A stretch of 63,336 nt of DNA from contig NZ_JRJU01000024.1 of the NCBI RefSeq assembly GCF_000787375.1, positions 1 to 63,336 of the forward strand, written 5' to 3'. This document shows, piece after piece, positions 1-8,168 of this stretch (position 1 is its first letter; every line of letters starts with the position of its first letter). The notes under the pieces were generated by a model. It was given only the letters and a program-made list of their open reading frames with translations. It was not told where the DNA came from and did no database searches. Made by a program: the position numbers and the translations under genes. The DNA is from Halalkalibacter okhensis. Its GTDB lineage: Bacteria > Bacillota > Bacilli > Bacillales > Bacillaceae_D.

Positions 1-50
1 GTTTCGCTTGGCTTTTGTTCAGTTTTCAAAGAACTCTTTTGCCGCTCGTT
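1..50 (-). other. Probable rRNA operon leader (antitermination-type sequence)
   Basis: Read on the minus strand this end carries GTTCTTTGAAAACTGAACAA, the sequence that in Bacillus stands before 16S rRNA and in the 16S-23S spacer. It lies downstream of the tRNA cluster in the same direction, so the tRNAs probably run into an rRNA operon outside the window. No rRNA itself is visible here. Confidence 0.6.
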
Positions 51-102
51 AGCGACCTAACCTATATTACTAGGTGTACATTCTAAAGTCAAGAACTTTT
101 TT

Positions 103-179
<77 letters not shown>

Positions 180-223
180 TAAAAAAGGCATAAAAAAAGC
201 ACTTAAGCATTTTTTATTTAAAT

Positions 224-297
224 TGGAGCGGGTGATGAGAATCGAACTCACGACATCAGCTTGGAAGGCTGAGGTTTTACCACTAAACTACACCCGC
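224..297 (-). tRNA. tRNA-Gly (TCC)
   Basis: A 74-base tRNA with CCA encoded. The acceptor GCGGGTG pairs with CACCCGC, the T-loop GTTCGATTC is normal, and the anticodon TCC reads GGA and GGG. Confidence 0.96.
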
Positions 298-304
298 AAA
301 ACAA

Positions 305-381
305 TGGTCGGGAAGACAGGATTTGAACCTGCGACCCCCTGGTCCCAAACCAGGTGCTCTACCAAGCTGAGCCACTTCCCG
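305..381 (-). tRNA. tRNA-Pro (TGG)
   Basis: A 77-base tRNA with CCA encoded. The acceptor CGGGAAG pairs with CTTCCCG, and the anticodon loop TTTGGGA gives TGG. Confidence 0.96.
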
Positions 382-406
382 TTAACTGCTAGTTTCATAT
401 ATTCAT

Positions 407-493
<87 letters not shown>

Positions 494-521
494 GTTCACA
501 CCAGATGTATTTAATTAAAAG

Positions 522-603
522 TGCGGGTGAAGGGAGTCGAACCCCCACGTCATAAGACACTAGATCCTAAGTCTAGCGCGTCTGCCAATTCCGCCACACC
601 CGC
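522..603 (-). tRNA. tRNA-Leu (TAG), CCA not encoded
   Basis: An 82-base class II tRNA with a long variable arm and anticodon loop CTTAGGA (TAG). The acceptor GCGGGTG pairs with CACCCGC. After discriminator A the DNA reads C then T-run, so CCA must be added by nucleotidyltransferase, unlike the other nine tRNAs of this cluster. Confidence 0.95.
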
Positions 604-612
604 AAAGGTAAA

Positions 613-689
613 TGGCGGTCCGGACGGGACTCGAACCCGCGACCTCCTGCGTGACAGGCAGGCATTCTAACCAACTGAACTACCGGACC
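613..689 (-). tRNA. tRNA-Asp (GTC)
   Basis: A 77-base tRNA with CCA encoded. The acceptor GGTCCGG pairs with CCGGACC, and the anticodon loop CTGTCAC gives GTC. Confidence 0.96.
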
Positions 690-693
690 AATA

Positions 694-769
694 TGGTGGA
701 GGATGACGGGATCGAACCGCCGACCCCCTGCTTGTAAGGCAGGTGCTCTCCCAGCTGAGCTAATCCTCC
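694..769 (-). tRNA. tRNA-Val (TAC)
   Basis: A 76-base tRNA with CCA encoded. The acceptor GGAGGAT pairs with ATCCTCC, and the anticodon loop CTTACAA gives TAC. Confidence 0.96.
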
Positions 770-800
770 ATTTTATAACACAAACTCTCGAACTTAATTA

Positions 801-875
801 TGGTGACCCGTACGGGATTCGAACCCGTGTTACCGCCGTGAAAGGGCGGTGTCTTAACCGCTTGACCAACGGGCC
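801..875 (-). tRNA. tRNA-Glu (TTC)
   Basis: A 75-base tRNA with CCA encoded. The acceptor starts GGCCCGT and ends ACGGGTC, and the anticodon loop CTTTCAC gives TTC. Confidence 0.95.
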
Positions 876-888
876 AACAAATATATAG

Positions 889-979
889 TGGCGGAGAAGG
901 AGGGATTTGAACCCTCGCGCCGCGTAAACGACCTACACCCTTAGCAGGGGCGCCCCTTCAGCCACTTGGGTACTTCTCC
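889..979 (-). tRNA. tRNA-Ser (GCT)
   Basis: A 91-base class II tRNA with a long variable arm and CCA encoded. The acceptor GGAGAAG pairs with CTTCTCC, and the anticodon loop CTGCTAA gives GCT. Confidence 0.95.
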
Positions 980-980
980 G

Positions 981-1055
981 TGGCTCCACAGGTAGGACTC
1001 GAACCTACGACCGATCGGTTAACAGCCGATAGCTCTACCACTGAGCTACTGTGGA
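981..1055 (-). tRNA. tRNA-Asn (GTT)
   Basis: A 75-base tRNA with CCA encoded. The acceptor TCCACAG pairs with CTGTGGA, and the anticodon loop CTGTTAA gives GTT. It is the promoter-proximal gene of the cluster and lies one base from tRNA-Ser. Confidence 0.96.
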
Positions 1056-1076
1056 ATATCGTTGTCGACTTTAGAT

Positions 1077-1105
1077 ATTTTAATACAATATCTTTTTAAT
1101 GTCAA
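1077..1105 (-). promoter_or_regulatory. tRNA operon promoter P2 (sigma-A)
   Basis: On the minus strand a perfect -35 TTGACA (1100-1105) stands 17 bases before TAAAAT (1077-1082). The start of transcription would lie about 15 bases before tRNA-Asn. It is the strongest promoter match in the region and serves the ten-tRNA unit. Confidence 0.85.
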
Positions 1106-1140
1106 CTTTGTTTTTCATCGCCTCGTTCAGCGACTTCTAT

Positions 1141-1170
1141 AATATAGCACAGGACTAGAATAATTTGCAA
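1141..1170 (-). promoter_or_regulatory. tRNA operon promoter P1 (sigma-A)
   Basis: TTGCAA (1165-1170) and TATATT (1141-1146) with an 18-base spacer lie just after the sprT stop codon and about 64 bases upstream of P2. Tandem promoters are usual for stable-RNA operons. The spacing is slightly long, so this one is less certain than P2. Confidence 0.55.
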
Positions 1171-1172
1171 TA

Positions 1173-1649
1173 CTATATTTTATATTTTTTTAGTTTTCCC
1201 TTACACTTCCCGCATACATATTTTCGGATATCAAGTTTTCTCTTTCTCTTATAAACAAGACTACAACTTTCACATTGATAATGATGAATAGCATTCGATG
1301 TTCTGATGGTTCCTGGTACTACATCACAAAACCTTGGCGCCCCGACTTTTTCCATTAACCATTTAAAGTCTTGATCACGATGCTGATAACCTCTTCCTTG
1401 TAAATGCAGATGGTAATGACATAATTCATGCTTAATAATCCCAATAAGCGCCTCTTCTCCAAAATGAACAAGCTGCTTTGGGTTAATTTCAATGTTATGA
1501 CTTCTTAATAGATATCTCCCACCTGTCGTCCTTAATCGATTATTAAACAACGCCCTATGCTTAAACGGCCATCCAAAATCCTCTACAGAAATACGTTCAA
1601 CCAGTTTCTGTAACTCTTCATCTGTCATAACTATTTGTCTTTTATTCAT
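1173..1649 (-). CDS. sprT: SprT-like zinc metalloprotease family protein
   Basis: This 158-residue protein matches the Bacillus SprT-like (YdcK) family. The metal site HELCH is at residues 74-78, and a C-terminal zinc ribbon is formed by C126, C129, C146 and C149. The family is named after the SprT/Spartan domain, but its role in Bacillus is not settled. The start is the ATG preceded by GGTGAAG; an internal Met at codon 8 is nearer the B. subtilis length but has a poorer ribosome site. The gene has no partner: the tRNA promoters begin directly after its stop, and cmpA is divergent. Function beyond the fold is inferred from the family. Confidence 0.88.
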   Translation of the reverse strand: MNKRQIVMTDEELQKLVERISVEDFGWPFKHRALFNNRLRTTGGRYLLRSHNIEINPKQLVHFGEEALIGIIKHELCHYHLHLQGRGYQHRDQDFKWLMEKVGAPRFCDVVPGTIRTSNAIHHYQCESCSLVYKRKRKLDIRKYVCGKCKGKLKKYKI

Positions 1650-1672
1650 AAATCTTCACCAATCCCTCAACT

Positions 1673-1696
1673 TTGACAAACCCTCCTTCATATAAT
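1673..1696 (+). promoter_or_regulatory. Candidate sporulation-type promoter of cmpA
   Basis: CATATAAT at 1689-1696 resembles the -10 element used by sigma-E, with TTGACA at 1673-1678 upstream. The 12-base gap is too short for sigma-A. CmpA is a sporulation protein in B. subtilis, which makes a mother-cell promoter plausible, but the -35 is not convincing. Confidence 0.35.
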
Positions 1697-1733
1697 AATC
1701 CAAACAGAGTAAGTTGTTAAGGAGTTGGTTCTT

Positions 1734-1850
1734 ATGCCCGAATGGCTAAGACAACGATTAAAACGTGCATACCTAGAAAAAGACCGTTATCAAATTAAAG
1801 TGCTCAACCAATGTTGGTTCTATTACAAAGAGAAAGAAGCTGAATTTTAA
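1734..1850 (+). CDS. cmpA: Cortex morphogenetic protein CmpA
   Basis: A 38-residue protein with the CmpA sequence pattern: it begins MPEWLRQRLKRA, continues YLEKDRYQIKVLNQCWFYY and ends in charged residues. In B. subtilis CmpA is a small spore-surface protein that takes part in quality control of spore-envelope assembly with ClpXP. A clear AAGGAG lies nine bases before the ATG. The gene is divergent from sprT and convergent with tex, with a shared terminator at 1874-1911. Its presence marks the organism as a spore former. Confidence 0.9.
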   Translation: MPEWLRQRLKRAYLEKDRYQIKVLNQCWFYYKEKEAEF

Positions 1851-1873
1851 TTCATATTTTTTAGCCAAGAAAA

Positions 1874-1911
1874 AGGTGACACAAGACAAAATCATTCATC
1901 ATGTGTCACCT
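1874..1911. terminator. Bidirectional terminator between cmpA and tex
   Basis: Ten-base perfect arms AGGTGACACA and TGTGTCACCT enclose an 18-base loop. T-rich tracts follow on both strands (TCTTTTATT on plus, TTTTTC on minus). Confidence 0.8.
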
Positions 1912-1917
1912 CTTTTA

Positions 1918-4101
1918 TTATGATACGTGCTGCACTTCCGGTTGCTTCATCGTTAATGATACTCTTCCTTTTTGAACATCAACTTGTTCTACCCAAACAG
2001 TGACAATCTCCCCAACCGCAACCACCTCTAATGGATGCTTAATAAAACGATTGGTCATCTTAGAGATATGAACAAGCCCATCCTGTTTCACTCCGATATC
2101 TACAAATGCACCAAAGTCCACTACATTACGCACTGTACCTTGTAATTCCATACCAGCTTGTAAGTCCTCCATCTTCAAGACATCTTGCTTCAATAATGGC
2201 TTGGCTACTTCATCACGAGGATCTCTTGACGGCCTGATCAAGCTATCAACAATATCTTTTAACGTCGGAACCCCAACTTCAAGTTCCGATGCTAATCCGT
2301 CTAAATCGATCGCTTGCAATTGCTCTTTAACCTTTTCTGTTCCGATCTCGTCTGCTATTGCCTCAATATGTTTCAATAATTTTTCTGCCTCTTTATAGCT
2401 TTCTGGGTGAATGGCCGTAGAATCTAAAGGCTGATCGCCATCTTGTATCCTCAAGAAACCAATCGCTTGTTCATACGTCTTCGCTCCAAGGCGCGGGATT
2501 TTCTTCAATTGTTTCCGATTTGTAAATCGACCTTCTTCATCTCTTCGCTTCACAATATTTGTCGCAACCGCTTTTGACAATCCGGCGACATACTGCAACA
2601 ACGAAACCGATGCTGTATTCACATTTACACCTACTTGGTTAACAACCGTCTCAACCACAAATGTTAACGATTCGTTCAGACGCTTTTGTGATACATCGTG
2701 CTGATATTGACCAACACCTACTGATTTCGGGTCAATTTTCACTAGTTCTGCTAACGGATCTTGAAGCCTGCGGGCAATCGACGCCGCACTTCTCTCTTCT
2801 ACTTGAAGGTCCGGAAACTCTTCTCTACCTAATTCAGACGCTGAATACACACTAGCCCCAGCTTCATTTACGATTAAGTAATAAACAGGCTTCGTTAATT
2901 CCTTCATAACATCAGCTATAAATTGTTCTGTCTCACGAGACGCCGTCCCATTTCCAATCGCAATCATTTCAACATCATATGTTTCAATAAATCTTTTCAC
3001 AACTTCCATCGCTTTCACTGTTTCGTTGCGAGGGGGAGTTGGATAGATAACAGAAATGTCGAGTACTTTCCCCGTTGCATCAACAACCGCTAACTTACAT
3101 CCAGTCCGGTAAGCAGGATCGACACCTAACACAGTTTTATCCTTCATCGGTGGCTGGAGCAATAAATGGCGCAAGTTCTCTGCAAAAATATGAATGGCCT
3201 GTTCCTCCGCTTTTTCCGTTAACTCATTGCGAATATCCCTTTCTATTGATGGCTCAATTAAGCGTTTATAGCCGTCCTCAATTGCTTCTCCCACTACAGT
3301 AGCCGTAGGAGAGTTAGGGTATCTAATCCATTTGCGCTTCGTTTCATTGATAATTCGATCAGCCGGGAATACTAATGAAACACGTAGAATCCCTTCTTTT
3401 TCTCCACGGTTCATCGCTAAAACACGGTGAGGAACAATGGATTTAATGGCTTCCTCGTACTCATAATACATTTCAAATACTTGCTTTTCATCGGCTTCTT
3501 TATCTTTCAGTGCCGTTTTCATTTTCCCTTCTTTAAATCCGACCAACCGAATCGCTTTACGAATTTCTGCGTCATCAGATACCGACTCAGCAATGATATC
3601 CTTCGCTCCCGAAATTACATCTTCCACAGACGTTAAATCGTGTTCATCCGATAAATACGTAGCTGCCTCTTCTTCTACTGAACCCGTTTTCGGCAGCGAT
3701 TGTAACCAAAGCGCAAATGGCTCAAGCCCTTTTTCCTTTGCTACGGTCGCTCTCGTTCTCCGCTTTTGTTTATAAGGACGATATAGATCTTCTACTTCTT
3801 GCAACTTTTTCGACGCTTGAATTTTAACTCTTAATTCGTCTGTTAACTTCCCTTGTTCATCAATTAAGCGGATTACTTCTTCTTGGCGGTTCGCTAATTG
3901 GTTCGCATACTCCCACTTTTCTACAATCGTTCTTATTTGAACTTCATCTAGCCCACCAGTCATTTCTTTTCGGTATCGCGCGATAAAAGGGACCGTATTG
4001 CCCTCTTCAACTAATTTAATTAATTGTTCTATGTATGATGATTTTACATTTAGTTCTTTAGCCATTATTTGAATTGTTTCATTCTGCTTCGTCTCATTCA
4101 T
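1918..4101 (-). CDS. tex: Tex family RNA-binding transcription accessory protein
   Basis: This 727-residue protein has the full Tex architecture: a helical N-terminal region with the LDEVQIRTIVEKW stretch near residue 51, a YqgF/RuvC-like domain starting near 324 (VLGVDPAYRTG), helix-hairpin-helix repeats around 490-565 (VGVNVNTAS, LKKIPRLGAK), and a C-terminal S1 domain from about 650 (GTVRNVVDFGAFVDIG). Tex binds nucleic acid and is thought to act on transcription complexes; it corresponds to YdcI of B. subtilis. The start ATG follows GAGGTGTTCGA. Length and domains are complete. It sits between cmpA and the sigma-B operon and looks monocistronic. Confidence 0.93.
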   Translation of the reverse strand: MNETKQNETIQIMAKELNVKSSYIEQLIKLVEEGNTVPFIARYRKEMTGGLDEVQIRTIVEKWEYANQLANRQEEVIRLIDEQGKLTDELRVKIQASKKLQEVEDLYRPYKQKRRTRATVAKEKGLEPFALWLQSLPKTGSVEEEAATYLSDEHDLTSVEDVISGAKDIIAESVSDDAEIRKAIRLVGFKEGKMKTALKDKEADEKQVFEMYYEYEEAIKSIVPHRVLAMNRGEKEGILRVSLVFPADRIINETKRKWIRYPNSPTATVVGEAIEDGYKRLIEPSIERDIRNELTEKAEEQAIHIFAENLRHLLLQPPMKDKTVLGVDPAYRTGCKLAVVDATGKVLDISVIYPTPPRNETVKAMEVVKRFIETYDVEMIAIGNGTASRETEQFIADVMKELTKPVYYLIVNEAGASVYSASELGREEFPDLQVEERSAASIARRLQDPLAELVKIDPKSVGVGQYQHDVSQKRLNESLTFVVETVVNQVGVNVNTASVSLLQYVAGLSKAVATNIVKRRDEEGRFTNRKQLKKIPRLGAKTYEQAIGFLRIQDGDQPLDSTAIHPESYKEAEKLLKHIEAIADEIGTEKVKEQLQAIDLDGLASELEVGVPTLKDIVDSLIRPSRDPRDEVAKPLLKQDVLKMEDLQAGMELQGTVRNVVDFGAFVDIGVKQDGLVHISKMTNRFIKHPLEVVAVGEIVTVWVEQVDVQKGRVSLTMKQPEVQHVS

Positions 4102-4238
4102 TCGAACACCTCATCAAAATAGAATATGTTAATTTATGATAGCATAAGTTTGTTCCATCCTTCTAGGAACATACCTAAAGCCGACTTAATGCTCAAGTTT
4201 TTGGCCTAAACCCAAATAAAGAGAGACCCCTTACCAAC

Positions 4239-4410
4239 GAGGCCACTGAAAAAGTCTTTTTAGAAGATTCGAGGAAGCAGCAATGGCTCCACACGTTGCG
4301 CACCCGCTACGAGAAACCCACTCATAGCAGGCTTAAAACAAAGCAACGGTTCCGCTCATTGCTTAAAGGCCACTGAAAAAGGTACGATTTTTACCTTTTT
4401 CAGTGGCCTT
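4239..4410. repeat. MITE-like palindromic element with 8-bp target-site duplication
   Basis: The 172-base element starts GAGGCCACTGAAAAAG and ends CTTTTTCAGTGGCCTT, so its ends are inverted repeats matching at 15 of 16 positions. The octamer TTACCAAC flanks it on both sides (4231-4238 and 4411-4418). Its last 45 bases (4366-4410) form a near-perfect hairpin with 17-bp arms around CGATTTT. It has no coding capacity. It fills most of the gap between tex and rsbX, where nothing else was recognised. The hairpin may end rsbX transcription, though its T-tract is weak. Confidence 0.75.
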
Positions 4411-4479
4411 TTACCAACCTGCCGCCATTTCTTTCTATGATTCTTACATAGTGGACGGATTGATATTGAATCTCTCTTT

Positions 4480-5079
4480 TTAATGAAGTTTTCCTATAAG
4501 CATCGTCACATCATCCGAAGCAAAATAATCACTTGAAAAGTACGTATCTGTTATAGCATCAAAAGAAGGAAGTTTCATCAGTTTCTCTTTGGTCGGTTTT
4601 TTTTTCACACCATCAGAATAAAGCAAAAAAGAACTACCACTTACATACGGAAAGCTACTCATTCGTAGTTGTTGTTTTTTCCCAGAAAGATAGCCTCTGC
4701 TTGGAATCGGCTGAATCATCCTTCCATCTGGCATGTACATGATAAAACCGACATTTCCAAAGTTACAATATCGAACTTCTCCCTTAGAATAGTCAATCTT
4801 AATCACCGTTAAAACAGCACCCCGCTTATTACTTAGTGCACCGTTACACAATTCTACCATTTGATCTACAGACTTATGATGGTGAGCTTCGATTACTCCT
4901 AAGGCCGCTGTAGCCGATTTTCTAGCCCCTTCCCCACTACCTAAGCCATCAATAACCGCACACACGGCGTAGTCTGTTTGGTGGATGACTGTATGCATAT
5001 CACCACTACATGCATTTCCTTGTTTTGCTTGTTCAAATGCTGCTACTTCAACCTTTTCATCTCGATAAATCGTCACCAT
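4480..5079 (-). CDS. rsbX: Negative regulator RsbX, PP2C-type serine phosphatase
   Basis: A 199-residue PP2C-like phosphatase, the usual length for RsbX. The metal-site region AVIDGLGSGEGA is at about residues 41-52 and the C-terminal SDDVTMLIG matches the family end. In B. subtilis RsbX dephosphorylates RsbS and RsbR in the stressosome and so resets the environmental branch of sigma-B control. It is the last gene of the operon, and its ATG overlaps the sigB stop (TAATG), which suggests translational coupling. The identification rests on fold motifs plus operon position. Confidence 0.92.
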   Translation of the reverse strand: MVTIYRDEKVEVAAFEQAKQGNACSGDMHTVIHQTDYAVCAVIDGLGSGEGARKSATAALGVIEAHHHKSVDQMVELCNGALSNKRGAVLTVIKIDYSKGEVRYCNFGNVGFIMYMPDGRMIQPIPSRGYLSGKKQQLRMSSFPYVSGSSFLLYSDGVKKKPTKEKLMKLPSFDAITDTYFSSDYFASDDVTMLIGKLH

Positions 5080-5864
5080 TACAAAATCTCCGAAGGTTCA
5101 ATTTGAATAGATCCACGTAATTTTTCAAGCGCTCTTCTTTGCAAACGAGAAACATGCATTTGCGACATGCCAAGCTTATCCCCTGTTTCTTTTTGACTTA
5201 AATTTTCAAAATACGTGCATATTAAGATTTGCTTTTCTCTTTCTTCGAGTACATGAAATGCCTTTTCAATGACTAATTTTTGGTCAGCTTCTTCATAACC
5301 AGAATCGATATTTCCAACTAAATCCAGCAACGTAACCTCGCCACCCTCTTGATCAGCCTCTAAAGAGCGATCAACAGATAACGCTTGGTAACTCTTGCTC
5401 ATCTCCATCGTTTCTAACACTTCTTCTTCTGTGACACCTAAGTAATCAGCTAACTCTTGCACTAATGGCGACCTTTGTAGTTCAGCCGTAAGTGTTTCCA
5501 CTGCATTTCTTATTTTTGGCCCTAATTCTTTAATCCTTCTAGGAACATGAACACTCCATGTTTTATCACGAATAAACCGTTTGATTTCTCCTACGATTGT
5601 CGGAATCGCAAACGATTCGAAGCTTTTACCAACTTGTAAGTCATATCTTTTTAGCGCGGCTAGCAATCCAACCATCCCAACTTGAAACATGTCTTCCTCA
5701 TATTCGCGTCCTTTTGAAAATTTACGTGACAGCGAACGGACAAGAGCTTCATAATGTCGCACTAGTTTTAACTGAGATTCTTCATCTTCAAACTGTTGAT
5801 AATGCTCGATCCACTCATAGACCTGTTCATTGTTCTGGTTGTGTCTGCTGGATTTCACTGACAT
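5079..5864 (-). CDS. sigB: General stress sigma factor SigB
   Basis: A 261-residue sigma-70 family protein. Region 2 carries KSFESFAIPTIVGEIKRF and TWSVHVPRRIKELGP; region 4 ends with the helix-turn-helix SQKETGDKLGMSQMHVSRLQ. These match SigB closely. The start chosen is the Met at 5864, preceded by AGGTGG; an in-frame ATG seven codons earlier lies inside the ribosome site. It overlaps the rsbW 3' end by 38 bases. The factor drives the general stress regulon and is held inactive by RsbW. An autoregulatory promoter precedes rsbV. Confidence 0.96.
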   Translation of the reverse strand: MSVKSSRHNQNNEQVYEWIEHYQQFEDEESQLKLVRHYEALVRSLSRKFSKGREYEEDMFQVGMVGLLAALKRYDLQVGKSFESFAIPTIVGEIKRFIRDKTWSVHVPRRIKELGPKIRNAVETLTAELQRSPLVQELADYLGVTEEEVLETMEMSKSYQALSVDRSLEADQEGGEVTLLDLVGNIDSGYEEADQKLVIEKAFHVLEEREKQILICTYFENLSQKETGDKLGMSQMHVSRLQRRALEKLRGSIQIEPSEIL

Positions 5865-6312
5865 CCTGTTCCACCTCATCTCCATGAAGGAACTTTGTCA
5901 TAACAAGCACGATACCTGATTCATCGTTGATTTCTACTTTGTCCATGAGCGTACTAATCAAAAACAACCCAAGTCCACCTTCTTTTAAATCTCCAACTGG
6001 ACGACTAGCGTCTACTGGACCTAGGTGATCTTTCACTTTGGCTACATCAAAACTCTGCCCACTATCTGCAACAATAATCTCCATGCGATTCTCATACAAC
6101 AAATAAGAGACATTCATCATACCGCTTTCTTCATAAGCGTGGTTAACAACGTTGGTACATGCTTCTGCAACCGCAATCTTCATATCTTCTATATCGTCAT
6201 AGGTAAAGCCAGCTCGATTAGCAATTCCAGAAACAGTCAAACGGATGACTCCTACATATTCCGGCTTGGCAGGTACGCTCATAAGGATGTGGTCTGCCTC
6301 ATGTTGTTTCAT
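5827..6312 (-). CDS. rsbW: Anti-sigma-B factor RsbW, serine kinase
   Basis: A 161-residue GHKL-fold protein. The N box EACTNVVNHAY (about residues 50-60), G1 box VADSGQSFD and G2 box EGGLGLFLI are intact, so it should bind ATP. RsbW binds SigB and blocks it, and phosphorylates RsbV to inactivate that antagonist. It overlaps rsbV by four bases and sigB by 38, the tight packing expected for a partner-switching module with fixed stoichiometry. Confidence 0.95.
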   Translation of the reverse strand: MKQHEADHILMSVPAKPEYVGVIRLTVSGIANRAGFTYDDIEDMKIAVAEACTNVVNHAYEESGMMNVSYLLYENRMEIIVADSGQSFDVAKVKDHLGPVDASRPVGDLKEGGLGLFLISTLMDKVEINDESGIVLVMTKFLHGDEVEQDVSEIQQTQPEQ

Positions 6313-6632
6313 TTTGAACCCTCCTCTTCTTCAATAGCCATTACTTCATCCAAGCCTGTAATGGTAAACAAGCGTTGCACCCTGGCAGACATTCCGACAA
6401 GAGTTAATTTTGCATTGTTGGCATCCGAGGCTTTTAGCGCCCCTATAAAAACCCCTAGGCCTGTACTATCAATATATTGGACGTCTGATAGATCCACCTT
6501 CACGTTCGTTCCCTTTTCCGCTAAAGGAATCAGTGCTTCGCGCAACTTCGGAGCGGTATATGCATCAATTTCTCCTGCTACATATAAAACGATGATATCA
6601 GCTTTATTTTCCGAACGAATAGATAAATTCAT
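6309..6632 (-). CDS. rsbV: Anti-anti-sigma factor RsbV
   Basis: A 107-residue STAS-domain protein. The phosphorylation site is S56 in QYIDSTGLGVF, the same residue number as in B. subtilis. The start at 6632 follows GGAAGGGGATTTAATT; a longer reading frame beginning 54 bases upstream is rejected because it starts within the sigma-B promoter. Unphosphorylated RsbV binds RsbW and frees SigB. It is the first gene read from the internal sigma-B promoter. Confidence 0.95.
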   Translation of the reverse strand: MNLSIRSENKADIIVLYVAGEIDAYTAPKLREALIPLAEKGTNVKVDLSDVQYIDSTGLGVFIGALKASDANNAKLTLVGMSARVQRLFTITGLDEVMAIEEEEGSK

Positions 6633-6671
6633 AATTAAATCCCCTTCCCATAAAAATATGTTATAGAGTGT

Positions 6672-6697
6672 ATACCACGAATTCATAATCCTTAAAC
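6672..6697 (-). promoter_or_regulatory. Sigma-B-dependent promoter of rsbVW-sigB-rsbX
   Basis: On the minus strand GTTTAA (6692-6697) stands 14 bases before TGGTAT (6672-6677), against a sigma-B consensus of GTTTAA-N12/15-GGGTAT. The -35 overlaps the rsbU stop codon. The position before rsbV is the same as in B. subtilis and gives positive autoregulation. Confidence 0.85.
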
Positions 6698-7705
6698 GTC
6701 TCTTCGTATAATCATCAATGTAAAATCATCTTTCAACTGAAAATCTTGCATTTTTGCCAATTCGTAATACACACTCTCGACTACTTCCTGAGCAGATAAA
6801 TGCATATAGTTACGAATTAAGCCAATGATCTCTTCTCGGTCAATAAAGCGTTCACCAATGCGACTCTCAGTCACTCCATCAGATAGGAAGACGATAAAAT
6901 CTCCAACTTCAACCTTCCTGCTATACTCTCTAAACTTAGCTTCTTTTGACACACCGAGAGCAATCCCTTTGGCAAAAAGTTCTTCAAATTGATCACTCTT
7001 TGCAAAATAAAAAAATCCAGGTTCATGCCCAGCACCAGCATAATGAAATTCATGCGTACGAGGATCATAAGACCCATACATCATCGTAATAAACATATTA
7101 TCATCTATATTTTGCTCAACAACACGATTCAAGTTTTCTAAAAGCGCAGCGGGTTGTAGACGTTGCTCAGGTAAACTGTCCATCGCATACTTGATCATAG
7201 ACATACAAAGCGCAGCCGGGACACCTTTTCCAATAATATCGGCAATCGCCACCCCAACACATTGATGATCATCCATTATATAGTGATAATAGTCTCCACT
7301 CATCTGTGCGGCCGGAACACTAACAACTCCAATATCAAGTGAACCTACACTCGGTATCTCCTTTGGCAGCAATGTTTGCTGCATATTTGCCGCAACTTCT
7401 ATTTCAGATTCTAGTTCTCGCTGCCGATCCCGTAAACTTTGGTGTTCACGATAAGCCATCCCATACCCCATCATCACTTCAAGCAACAAATCAAGAGAAT
7501 CAACCACTTCATCTGCTAACGTCGGGAACAATTCCTCTAGCACTTCGCGATGAACACTAATTAACTCTTCTGGAGAGACTTGATGCTCAAGAAGCACCTT
7601 GCTAAATTGTTGAGCTTCGTATAACCCTTGCTCACTCTTTTGATGTAAAAACATTTTCAGTATACGTTTATACGTTTCCTCTAGATTTTGAATAGTCTCT
7701 TTCAC
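6692..7705 (-). CDS. rsbU: RsbU, PP2C-type phosphatase activating RsbV
   Basis: A 337-residue protein with the helical RsbT-binding domain at about 1-90, a linker containing ANMQQTLLPKE near 107-117, and a PPM phosphatase domain with GDYYHYIMDD, ADIIGKG and FLSDGVTE motifs. In the stress pathway RsbT binds the N-terminal domain and switches on dephosphorylation of RsbV. The start is a GTG with a run of seven G residues as ribosome site. Its stop codon is embedded in the sigma-B promoter of the downstream genes. Confidence 0.94.
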   Translation of the reverse strand: MKETIQNLEETYKRILKMFLHQKSEQGLYEAQQFSKVLLEHQVSPEELISVHREVLEELFPTLADEVVDSLDLLLEVMMGYGMAYREHQSLRDRQRELESEIEVAANMQQTLLPKEIPSVGSLDIGVVSVPAAQMSGDYYHYIMDDHQCVGVAIADIIGKGVPAALCMSMIKYAMDSLPEQRLQPAALLENLNRVVEQNIDDNMFITMMYGSYDPRTHEFHYAGAGHEPGFFYFAKSDQFEELFAKGIALGVSKEAKFREYSRKVEVGDFIVFLSDGVTESRIGERFIDREEIIGLIRNYMHLSAQEVVESVYYELAKMQDFQLKDDFTLMIIRRDV

Positions 7706-7752
7706 AAAAGCCCCCCCTATTAAGCATCAGAAAAGTCCCCCAAAAAAATCAT

Positions 7753-8166
7753 TTACCTTAACCACTTGACCGCTTTGATCACTGTACCTTCCCCAGCTTC
7801 AGAATCAATCGTAAATTCATCCATTAATCGTTTCACCCCTGGTAAACCCGCACCCATTCCTCCAGATGTCGTAAATCCATCAACCATTACTTGCCTAATA
7901 TCAGGAATCCCTGGCCCTTGATCTCGAGCGATAATTCTCATCCCTTTTTTCAAACCTACTTTTGAAGGTATCTCCACAACCTCTAAGCAAATTTCTCCAC
8001 GTTTAGCATAAAGGTAGATATTACGAGAAAGCTCCGAAATAGCCGTCGTTATTCGAGCTTGGTCTACACTACCGAAGCCAATCTCCTTTGATAGGGAACG
8101 CCCCGCTTGTCTAGCCGCTACAATTCCCCACTCGTTTTTCACTTCAACACAGGACTGGGTTTTCAT
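7753..8166 (-). CDS. rsbT: RsbT, switch kinase of the stressosome
   Basis: A 137-residue GHKL kinase homologous to RsbW, with N box ISELSRNIYLYA and ATP-lid region DQGPGIPD and GGMGAGLPGVKRLMDEF. RsbT phosphorylates RsbS and RsbR, then leaves the stressosome to activate RsbU. The ATG at 8166 has an excellent GGAGGGGTGAGG site that includes the rsbS stop codon; an in-frame GTG two codons upstream was not chosen. It lies three bases after rsbS. Confidence 0.94.
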   Translation of the reverse strand: MKTQSCVEVKNEWGIVAARQAGRSLSKEIGFGSVDQARITTAISELSRNIYLYAKRGEICLEVVEIPSKVGLKKGMRIIARDQGPGIPDIRQVMVDGFTTSGGMGAGLPGVKRLMDEFTIDSEAGEGTVIKAVKWLR

Positions 8167-8168
8167 CC

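Noticed and set aside
4366-4410. Hairpin as the dedicated rsbX terminator
   Set aside because: It is part of a mobile-looking repeat, and its following T-tract is only three or four bases; termination there is possible but not its origin.
6309-6686. Longer rsbV frame starting at 6686
   Set aside because: It starts inside the sigma-B promoter, has no ribosome site, and adds 18 residues absent from RsbV.
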